Shown: in pieces, positions 55,078 through 61,197 of the stretch
How the letters are laid out: the number at the start of each line of letters is the position of its first letter
Numbering within the stretch: the first letter of the stretch is position 1
Source: Pyramidobacter sp. C12-8
Lineage (GTDB): Bacteria > Synergistota > Synergistia > Synergistales > Dethiosulfovibrionaceae
Reading direction: 5' to 3'
DNA: 64,000 bases
Assembly (NCBI RefSeq): GCF_002007215.1
Contig: NZ_MUHX01000003.1
Span: forward strand, 78,132 to 142,131
The notes under the pieces: model-generated
Told to the model about the DNA's origin: nothing
Seen by the model: only the letters and a program-made list of their open reading frames with translations
Database searches by the model: none
Translations under genes and position numbers: made by a program

Positions 55078-55805
55078 GCGCTCGCCTCCCTTTCAGCGTA
55101 TTCGATGCGGTACTCGCCGCTCTTGATCTGCTCCTGGATCTCCGCGTAGCGCGCGGCCGTCACCGGATAGAACTTCACCCACAGCCCCGACGTGATCGCC
55201 ACGGCCGGATCGCGCCGCGGATCGTAAAGGTCGTAGGGGACGCGGCCGATGATGCGCCAGCCGCCGGGGCTGGCGATCGAATACGCGCCGGCCTGCGCGC
55301 CGCCGATGGCGACGCTGTTGGCGGGGATCAGCTCGCGCGGCGTTTTCAGGCGCGGCGTCGTCAGCGCCGGATCCATGCCGCCCAGATAGGGGAATCCCGG
55401 CGTGAAGCCGTTCATGTAACAGTAGAGCGGCGAATCGCAGTAGCGCTTCACCACTTCCTTTTCCGTCAGGCCGGTGTGCGCGGCGACCTCGCCCAGGTCG
55501 GGGCCGGACTCGCCGCCGAAAAGGACGGGCACGCGCACCTCGCGGCCGCCCGCCCGCTCCGCGGCGAAGGGCTTGGCCAGCTCGCTTTCGAGCCGCTCGC
55601 GCAGCGCCGGCAGATCGACCGTCAGCGGGTCGAAGTAGATCGACAGCGAGCGGTACGTCGGCACCAGCTCCCTCATGCCGCGAAATGGGTTTTCGTCAAG
55701 CGCTCGTGCCAGCGACTGCACGCGGCCGTTCACGGCCAGGTCGATCACCTCGCCGAAATCGACGAACAGACACGTCTCGCCGGCCGGCAGGATCTTCGCT
55801 TCCAT
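55074..55805 (-). CDS. pxpB: 5-oxoprolinase subunit B (KipI-like)
   Basis: 243-residue PxpB of the KipI/allophanate hydrolase subunit 1 family. Characteristic stretches: GETCLFVDFGEVIDLAVNGRV, ELVPTYRSLSIYFDPL, VPVLFGGESGPDLGEVAAHTGL, CYMNGFTPGFPYLGGMDPAL, VAIGGAQAGAYSIASPGGW and RDPAVAITSGLWVKFYPV. It forms the PxpBC complex with PxpC. GGAGG precedes its ATG, and the NRAMP-like gene ends 70 bases upstream. Confidence 0.96.
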   Translation of the reverse strand: MEAKILPAGETCLFVDFGEVIDLAVNGRVQSLARALDENPFRGMRELVPTYRSLSIYFDPLTVDLPALRERLESELAKPFAAERAGGREVRVPVLFGGESGPDLGEVAAHTGLTEKEVVKRYCDSPLYCYMNGFTPGFPYLGGMDPALTTPRLKTPRELIPANSVAIGGAQAGAYSIASPGGWRIIGRVPYDLYDPRRDPAVAITSGLWVKFYPVTAARYAEIQEQIKSGEYRIEYAEREASA

Positions 55806-55875
55806 GGGATCGCCTCCTTGCTGAAAAAATCTCCACGGGCCGGAGCGCGCTCCGGAGTTCTTTCGCCCTGCGCCG

Positions 55876-57081
55876 CTACGAGAAGATCTTCATGATGTTG
55901 GGCAGCGCCTTCACGCCCATCCACAGCGTGAAAGCGACCACGACCCAGCCGGCTCCCGTCAGCCACGTCGGATGACGGTACGCCGGGCCGACCACGTCTT
56001 TCTTGTACGCGCCGAGCAGGATCGAAGCCAGCGCCAGCGGCAGGATCAGGCCGTTGATCGAGCCGGCCACGATCAGCAGCGCCACCGGCCGGGCGATGAA
56101 AATGTTGATCGCCGTCGAGGCGCAGATAAAACCGATCATCCACCAGCGGTAGTTGCGGTCCACCGCGGCGAACAGCGAACGCAGGAACGACACGGAGGTG
56201 TAGGAGGCGCCGATCACCGAGGTCACGCCCGCGGCCCACAGCACCACGCCGAACATGCGGTAGCCGACCTCACCGGCTCCCTTGCGGAAGGCGTCGGCGG
56301 CGGGATTGGCCGCGTCGAGCACCACCGCCGGCTGGCCGGCCGCCACGTAAACCACGCCGAGCACGGCGAGGAACAGCAGGATGCGCATGATCGACGTGAC
56401 GACGATGCCGTTCACGGCGCTCTTCGTCGCGTCGCGCACGTCGTGCACGCCCGCGTCGATGAGGCGATGCGCGCCCGAGAAGGAGATGTAGCCGCCCACC
56501 GTGCCGCCGATCAGCGTCAGGATGATCATCCAGTTGACCGTGCTCGGCATCACCGTCTCTTTCGCCGCCAGCGCTACCGGCGGCGCGGCCTTGAACGCCA
56601 CGTAGAGCATCAGCGCGATCATCAGGAAGCCGAGCAGCTGCGTGAAGCGGTCCATCGCCTTGCCGAGATCCCTGTTGAGGAAGATGAAAACGGCGATCGC
56701 CGCGCTGACGGCCGCGCCGACCTGCACGTCGAGCCCGACCATCGTGTTCAGCCCCAGCGCCGCGCCGCCGACGTTGCCGACGTTGAACGCCAGGCCGCCG
56801 AGCGCTACGGCGAAGGCGAGCAGATAACCCAGGCCGGGAATGACCCGGTTGGCCACGTCCTGCGCGCGCAGCTTCGAGACGCAGATGATGCGCCAGATGT
56901 TGAGCTGCACCACCGCCGTCACCACGATCGTCACGGCGATGGCGAAAGCCGCCGAAGCCAAAAGCTGCTGCGTGAAGACCGTCGTCTGCGTCAAAAATCC
57001 CGGCCCGATGGCCGACGTCGCCATCAGAAACGCCGCGCCGAGAAGGACCTGCAAGGTGCTTTTTCCTTTGTTCTGATCCAT
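55876..57081 (-). CDS. NRAMP-related transporter linked to 5-oxoprolinase genes
   Basis: 401-residue membrane protein with about 11 helices and the NRAMP/LeuT-type fold. The first helix reads SAIGPGFLTQTTVF, whereas metal-carrying NRAMPs have the DPGN motif there; Asp and Asn are replaced. The helix-6 region reads GGYISFSGAHRLID and lacks the metal-ligand Met-Pro-His. This argues against a Mn/Fe transporter. Its place directly upstream of pxpBCA, same strand, suggests uptake of 5-oxoproline or a related amino acid, an inference from context. GGAGG precedes the ATG. Confidence 0.85.
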   Translation of the reverse strand: MDQNKGKSTLQVLLGAAFLMATSAIGPGFLTQTTVFTQQLLASAAFAIAVTIVVTAVVQLNIWRIICVSKLRAQDVANRVIPGLGYLLAFAVALGGLAFNVGNVGGAALGLNTMVGLDVQVGAAVSAAIAVFIFLNRDLGKAMDRFTQLLGFLMIALMLYVAFKAAPPVALAAKETVMPSTVNWMIILTLIGGTVGGYISFSGAHRLIDAGVHDVRDATKSAVNGIVVTSIMRILLFLAVLGVVYVAAGQPAVVLDAANPAADAFRKGAGEVGYRMFGVVLWAAGVTSVIGASYTSVSFLRSLFAAVDRNYRWWMIGFICASTAINIFIARPVALLIVAGSINGLILPLALASILLGAYKKDVVGPAYRHPTWLTGAGWVVVAFTLWMGVKALPNIMKIFS

Positions 57082-57184
57082 GAATACGCCTCCTTTTTTT
57101 ATTTGCGTTCGGATACGTTTTCATTATTTCATGATCGGCCGAGCGTTGTCAATCAGGCGCATTCATGTATTTAAAATACATTTT

Positions 57185-58099
57185 TTAAAAAGAACCCTCT
57201 CCCATCGGCCGTGCTCTCTTGGCCGCTTCGAAAAAACGATCGTTTCCCCGCCCCGTTTCCTTGTTCGCCGCGAACGCCCGCAGCCGCGCGATCTCGGCCG
57301 CCCAGCCGGAGAGGGAATCCTGCGGCGTTTCCAGGCACATGGGCAGTTCCGCCAGGGCCGGATGGACGACCAGCGCCGCGAAAGCGGCCAGGCCGAGGCT
57401 GCCCTTGCCGAGCTTCTCGTGGCGGTCCTTGCGGCTGCCGAACGGCGTCATGCTGTCGTTGAGGTGCAGGGCGCGCAGGCGCTTTAGCCCCACGATGCGG
57501 TCGAAACGGCCGAGCACGCCGTCGAGATCGCCGGCGATGTCGTAGCCGGCCGAATAGACGTGACAGGTGTCGAGGCACACGCCCATCTTCTCGGGACAGC
57601 TGACGCGGCTCAGGATCTCCGCCAGTTGTTCGAAATCACCGCCCACCTCGCTGCCTTTGCCCGACATGGTCTCCAGCAGCACGGCGGTGCGCTTCACCGC
57701 GGGCAAAATCTCGTTCAGCGCCGCCACGATCAGGTCGATGCCCTTTTCGCAGCCCTGGCCGACGTGGCTGCCGGGGTGGAAGTTGTACAGATTGCCCGGC
57801 AGCTGTTCGTCCAGACGTTTCAGGTCGTCGGCCATCGCCAGCAGCGCGAACTCGCGCACCTTCGCGTCGGCCGAGCAGGGATTGAGCGTGTAGGGGCCGT
57901 GGGCGATCAGCGGGCCGAAGCGATGCGCGGCCATGATGCTTTTCAGCGCCGCGGCGTCGTCGGGATCGGCGGCCCGCACCGCGCCGCCGCGGGGATTGCG
58001 CGTGAAGAACTGGAACGTGTCGGCGCCGATGGACAGGGCGTTTTCGCCCATCTTTCTGAATCCGCCGGCGACGGAAAGATGACAGCCGAAAAAAGGCAT
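57185..58099 (-). CDS. nfo: Endonuclease IV (AP endonuclease)
   Basis: 304-residue TIM-barrel AP endonuclease that nicks DNA 5' of abasic sites in base-excision repair. The three family signatures are visible: YNFHPGSHVGQG near 105, GVCLDTCHVYSAGYDI near 172, and LHLNDSMTPFGSRKDRHEKLGKG near 210, holding the zinc ligands. It starts MPFFGCHLSVAGGF, the expected opening, with GGAGG upstream. Monocistronic. Confidence 0.97.
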   Translation of the reverse strand: MPFFGCHLSVAGGFRKMGENALSIGADTFQFFTRNPRGGAVRAADPDDAAALKSIMAAHRFGPLIAHGPYTLNPCSADAKVREFALLAMADDLKRLDEQLPGNLYNFHPGSHVGQGCEKGIDLIVAALNEILPAVKRTAVLLETMSGKGSEVGGDFEQLAEILSRVSCPEKMGVCLDTCHVYSAGYDIAGDLDGVLGRFDRIVGLKRLRALHLNDSMTPFGSRKDRHEKLGKGSLGLAAFAALVVHPALAELPMCLETPQDSLSGWAAEIARLRAFAANKETGRGNDRFFEAAKRARPMGEGSF

Positions 58100-58194
58100 G
58101 GAAAGACCTCCTCAAATGACGCCCCGGGGAAACGGGGCCGTTTGTTGTATAATAAACTGAAATCTTTGGCACGATTTTAAGGGGGAAGAGGAAA

Positions 58195-58701
58195 ATGCAC
58201 GACGGTTCCAAGGAGTGTCAGTGCGGCGCGCGAGCCGGCGCGGACCGATGGCTGGAAAATCTTGACGCGCTCGTCGGGGAACTCAATGCGGATCAGCGTT
58301 TCTGCTGTTCCCAGACGGTGCTGGCCATCGGCATGAGGCGGCTGGGGATCGACGATCCCGATCTGCTCCGCGCCATGGAGGGATTCTGCGGCGGAGCCTG
58401 CGGCGGGACCTGCGGCGCGCTGGCGGGGGGCGCCGCGCTGATGGGGCTGTACCTCGGCAAGGGCACGGCGCGCGAGCCGCGCAGCGAAACGATCAGGCAG
58501 TACGTCAGAGAACTGACGGAGACGTTCCGCGCCTACTGGAAGGGCACGACCTGCGAAAGCATCGTCCACGGCGACGCCGAACTGCGCAGGCGCATCTGCC
58601 CGAACGTCATCGCCGGCGCCGTGGAGATGGTCTGGAGCATCCTCGGCGAGCACGGGCTCGACCTCGACCGGCGCAAGATCGACCGCATGCCGCGGCAATA
58701 A
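58195..58701 (+). CDS. C_GCAxxG_C_C family redox-type protein
   Basis: 168-residue Cys-rich protein of the family named for its C_GCAxxG_C_C pattern, of unknown function, often found in anaerobes with redox or metal genes. Visible Cys: CQCGA near 8, RFCCSQTVLAIG near 36, GFCGGACGGTCGALAGGAAL near 63, TTCESIVHG and RRRICPN. A redox-active or metal-binding role is likely. GGGGGAAG precedes the ATG. The cupin gene follows after 24 bases, so the two are probably co-transcribed. Confidence 0.88.
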   Translation: MHDGSKECQCGARAGADRWLENLDALVGELNADQRFCCSQTVLAIGMRRLGIDDPDLLRAMEGFCGGACGGTCGALAGGAALMGLYLGKGTAREPRSETIRQYVRELTETFRAYWKGTTCESIVHGDAELRRRICPNVIAGAVEMVWSILGEHGLDLDRRKIDRMPRQ

Positions 58702-58725
58702 AACGGTGCGAAGGAGAGTGGGACA

Positions 58726-59088
58726 ATGATCCGCAGAGGAACGGAAATCGCGTCATCCAGAGTCGAGAATTTCAAGGGCGGTACGGGCGCGCTGCTTTCG
58801 TGCGAGATCCTCGCTCCCGGCGAGATGGGCGGGCACGGCCGCAAGTTCGGGCTGACCACGCTCGAACCCGGCGCGTCGATCGGCACGCACGCCCACGCGG
58901 GCGATTCCGAGACCTATTATATCCTCAAAGGCTCGGCGCGCTACAACGACAACGGCACGTGGGTCGACGTCGCAGAAGGCGACATGATGCACTGCCCCGA
59001 CGGCGAATCTCACGGCATCGCCAACAGCGGCGACGGCCCGCTGCAGTTCGTCGCCCTGATCCTCTACACCGAAACGAAAAAGCAGTGA
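58726..59088 (+). CDS. Cupin-domain protein
   Basis: 120-residue single-cupin protein. Cupin motif 1 is GASIGTHAHAGDSETYYILKG near residue 48 (HxH...E), and motif 2 is HCPDGESHGIANSGDGP near 88. It binds a metal ion; the reaction is unknown. GGAGAG precedes its ATG. It is paired with the C_GCAxxG_C_C gene and closed by a strong terminator. Confidence 0.92.
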   Translation: MIRRGTEIASSRVENFKGGTGALLSCEILAPGEMGGHGRKFGLTTLEPGASIGTHAHAGDSETYYILKGSARYNDNGTWVDVAEGDMMHCPDGESHGIANSGDGPLQFVALILYTETKKQ

Positions 59089-59103
59089 CCCGTCCAGGCG
59101 CAG

Positions 59104-59151
59104 CAAGGGCGTCCGCAGGAAAATTTCTCCTGCGGACGCCCTTGTTTTTTT
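59104..59151 (+). terminator. Terminator after the cupin gene
   Basis: CAAGGGCGTCCGCAGGA pairs with TCCTGCGGACGCCCTTG and runs into seven Ts. Confidence 0.9.
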
Positions 59152-59193
59152 GCCGCCGCGCTTTGCAAAAGACGTTTCCCGCGAAAAGTCCCG

Positions 59194-59209
59194 CGTTCCA
59201 CGTGGAACA
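59194..59209. promoter_or_regulatory. parS-like centromere site 4
   Basis: CGTTCCACGTGGAACA: the 14-bp core GTTCCACGTGGAAC (59195-59208) is intact; the outer T of the 16-mer is C on one side. It lies between the cupin terminator and the queF stop. Confidence 0.75.
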
Positions 59210-59318
59210 TTTTTTATAAACGGCCTCGGCAACTGCGATCGAACGACATGCGCCAAGACGGATTTCTTCTTTTTGTTGCGCTTTCGCGCTCCGTCGCGCG
59301 CGGCCGGCGCCGCCGCGC

Positions 59319-59810
59319 TCAGCGGTAGTTCACCAGCTCCGGCGACAGGTCGTGGAGGCGCAGGCGCTCCTCGGCCGTCTTCTCCCAGACCGTGCCCGGC
59401 TTGCCCCAGTTCGCGTACGGGTCGATGCTCAGCCCGCCGCGCGGCGTGAAGCGCCCCCAGACCTCGATGTACTTGGGCGACATCAGCCGCACCAGATCCT
59501 CCAGGATGACGTTCACGCAGTCCTCGTGAAAGTCGCCGTGGTTGCGGAAGCTGAACAGATACAGCTTGAGCGACTTGCTCTCCACCAGCCGCTCGTCGGG
59601 AACGTAACTGATCGTGATGTTGGCGAAGTCCGGCTGCCCCGTCATCGGGCACAGGCTCGTGAACTCCGGGCAGTTGAACTTGACGAAATAGTCGCGCCCC
59701 GGATGCTTGTTGGGAAACGATTCCAGCACCTCCGGCGCGTAATCGCTCCTGTAAGCCGTTTTATGCCCCAGCAGCGACAGATCCTTCATCTCTTCGGGCG
59801 TGCGCGTCAT
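59319..59810 (-). CDS. queF: PreQ0 reductase QueF (NADPH-dependent 7-cyano-7-deazaguanine reductase)
   Basis: 163-residue short-form (unimodular) QueF, reducing the nitrile of preQ0 to the amine preQ1 in queuosine synthesis. The catalytic Cys lies in [17 protein letters not shown] near residue 50, and the QueF NADPH motif is [23 protein letters not shown] near 75. AAAGGAG eight bases upstream sets the ATG at 59810, which overlaps the queT stop by four bases. The upstream open frame is much longer but unrelated. It should be co-regulated with queT by the preQ1 riboswitch. Confidence 0.96.
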   Translation of the reverse strand: MTRTPEEMKDLSLLGHKTAYRSDYAPEVLESFPNKHPGRDYFVKFNCPEFTSLCPMTGQPDFANITISYVPDERLVESKSLKLYLFSFRNHGDFHEDCVNVILEDLVRLMSPKYIEVWGRFTPRGGLSIDPYANWGKPGTVWEKTAEERLRLHDLSPELVNYR

Positions 59811-60310
59811 CTTCTCGGCTCCTTTGTGCGTTCCGTCAGGCCGAGGCGCTTTTTCAGCGCCGCCAGCAGCAGCCCCCCGAAAACGCCGGCGACCGCCTGC
59901 CCGATCAGCAGACTCGCCGCCAGAACGGAGTAGGGCAGATGCAGCAGATAACTCAGCCACAGCGGCACCCCCAGCCCCGGGATCAGCGTGATCGCCGCGG
60001 CGGCGATCCACGGCGCGCGCGGCGAACGGCGAAACGCCGCGACCGCGCCGCTGGTCAGCAGACCGACGAGAATGCCGCCGACCATGTCCAGCGGCCCCAG
60101 CCCCCCCATCAGCGCGTTGCTGAGAAAATTGGCGAACCCCAGCGGCAGCACCAGAAACGGGAAAACGCCGCTCAGCGCGTACAGCGACGTGGCGACGCGC
60201 ACCTGATACTGCCCGAAGGCGAAGCTCCGCGTCGTCGTCATCACCACCACATACAGCGCCACGACCAGCGCCGAGACCGTCAGCTTGCGCGTCACCGTCA
60301 GTTCCTTCAT
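59807..60310 (-). CDS. queT: QueT-family queuosine precursor transporter
   Basis: 167-residue membrane protein with five to six helices, of the QueT family predicted to be the substrate-binding S component of an ECF-type importer for queuosine precursors. Features: [54 protein letters not shown] and a C-terminal [20 protein letters not shown] nine bases upstream fixes the ATG at 60310. Coupled to queF by a 4-base overlap; with a preQ1 riboswitch ahead, it points to salvage of preQ0/preQ1. Confidence 0.9.
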   Translation of the reverse strand: MKELTVTRKLTVSALVVALYVVVMTTTRSFAFGQYQVRVATSLYALSGVFPFLVLPLGFANFLSNALMGGLGPLDMVGGILVGLLTSGAVAAFRRSPRAPWIAAAAITLIPGLGVPLWLSYLLHLPYSVLAASLLIGQAVAGVFGGLLLAALKKRLGLTERTKEPRR

Positions 60311-60353
60311 CGAAAAAGATCCTCCGCGCCTTCCCGCGCCGCGAAAAGGCCGC

Positions 60354-60381
60354 AAAAAAAAGGAGAGCCTCCCAGCTCCCC
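60354..60381 (-). terminator. Terminator in the queT leader
   Basis: On the minus strand GGGGAGC pairs with GCTCTCC (one G-U pair), followed by eight Ts. It sits about 80 bases after the preQ1 aptamer and 44 bases before the queT ATG, so it is the likely expression platform. Confidence 0.7.
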
Positions 60382-60460
60382 ATCCGCCGCGCCGTAACGG
60401 CGCGTCGCGCCCGCCGCCCGGGGCGGAAAATTCCGCCCCGGACGCCGCGAACGCAGCCCG

Positions 60461-60498
60461 TAGTTTTGTTTAAAGACAGGATGGTCTCGAACTGTCTT
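60461..60498 (-). ncRNA. PreQ1-I riboswitch aptamer
   Basis: On the minus strand AAGACAG and CTGTCTT form P1 around the 12-base loop TTCGAGACCATC. The A-rich tail TAAACAAAACTA follows, which folds back as the H-type pseudoknot in known preQ1-I aptamers. Size, loop length and tail match the family. It leads the queT-queF transcript, which supports the call. Confidence 0.82.
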
Positions 60499-60515
60499 GT
60501 TCGGTTGCGGAAAAC

Positions 60516-60544
60516 ATTGTAGCACAGAACTTCCCGCCGCACAA
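60516..60544 (-). promoter_or_regulatory. Promoter of the queT-queF transcript
   Basis: On the minus strand TTGTGC (60544-60539), a 17-base spacer and TACAAT (60521-60516). Transcription would start about 10 bases before the preQ1 aptamer. Confidence 0.7.
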
Positions 60545-60698
60545 ACGCTCCGGTCGGAGAAATGTATCGTGTATGATACGATAAGTCCGGTGTCTGAAGT
60601 GACTCGGGAAAAGATGAGATAGCGGGACTTTACACAATAAATTACGGCATCTGCCGCTCGATCGGAGGATGTCGGAGACATCGTTGCGACAAAAGACA

Positions 60699-60766
60699 GG
60701 CCGGCGGCAAACGTCGCGCCCCCGAACCGTTCGATCGGTCCGGGGGCGCGACGTTTGCCGCCGGCC
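60699..60766. repeat. Long inverted repeat upstream of adhesin 3
   Basis: Perfect 26-bp arms (60699-60724 and 60741-60766) around 16 bases. No T run follows on either strand. It separates the queT promoter region from the adhesin 3 promoter region. Confidence 0.7.
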
Positions 60767-61069
60767 CTTCGAAAAGGCGCGTGCGCCCTGCCGACGGCGG
60801 CGGGGGCGGCCCCTCTTGTTTCCTCGCTGAAATATCGCGCGGCAAATTTCGGGAGAAGATCCGCGGCGCGGGCCGGACGGAGTTCCGATGTTTTTCATGA
60901 AGTTTTCTGTTTTTAACGATGCTTTTCGGTAAATAAATTCTGAAAATGATTGTTGATTTTGACCGTTTCCGTCGGCATCCGCCGGCTCCGGCGCAGCAGC
61001 CGACGACCGCCGCGGAAGCCGCGGCGGCGCTGACCGCGGCGGAGGGGAGACCGATACATACAGTAAGTA

Positions 61070-61088
61070 ATCTTTACGCGGGGGGGGG
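61070..61088 (+). promoter_or_regulatory. Poly-G tract (9 G) upstream of adhesin 3
   Basis: ATCTTTACGC followed by nine Gs in total (61080-61088), the same string as before adhesin 1. It lies 110 bases before the ATG. A -10 hexamer directly after the tract is less clear than in the adhesin 1 copy. Confidence 0.6.
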
Positions 61089-61197
61089 CGTGTTAGTGTT
61101 GTCTAACGTGTTCAATGACCTACAGTATGCCGGCGCTGACACGCCGGCGCGCGGAAAGCGGGAACGTGCGTGAAAACTTGAAGGAGGTTCACGGAAG

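Larger units (their letters stand above)
60311..61197. other. Long divergent intergenic region between queT and adhesin 3
   Basis: 887 bases. The left part holds the queT leader: terminator 60354-60381, GC-rich hairpin 60420-60441, preQ1 aptamer 60461-60498, promoter 60516-60544. The middle has a 26-bp-stem hairpin (60699-60766). The right part has the adhesin 3 poly-G element and ribosome site. A 75-codon frame at 60946-61173 crosses the G tract but lacks a ribosome site, so I do not call it a gene. Confidence 0.6.

Noticed and set aside
60470..60898. Minus-strand 142-codon frame in the queT/adhesin gap
   Set aside because: It overlaps the preQ1 aptamer, the queT promoter and the 26-bp inverted repeat and reads as basic low-complexity sequence.
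60946..61173. 75-codon frame crossing the 9-G tract, possibly a phase-variable leader peptide
   Set aside because: No ribosome site, unconvincing composition, and the analogous region before adhesin 1 has no matching frame.
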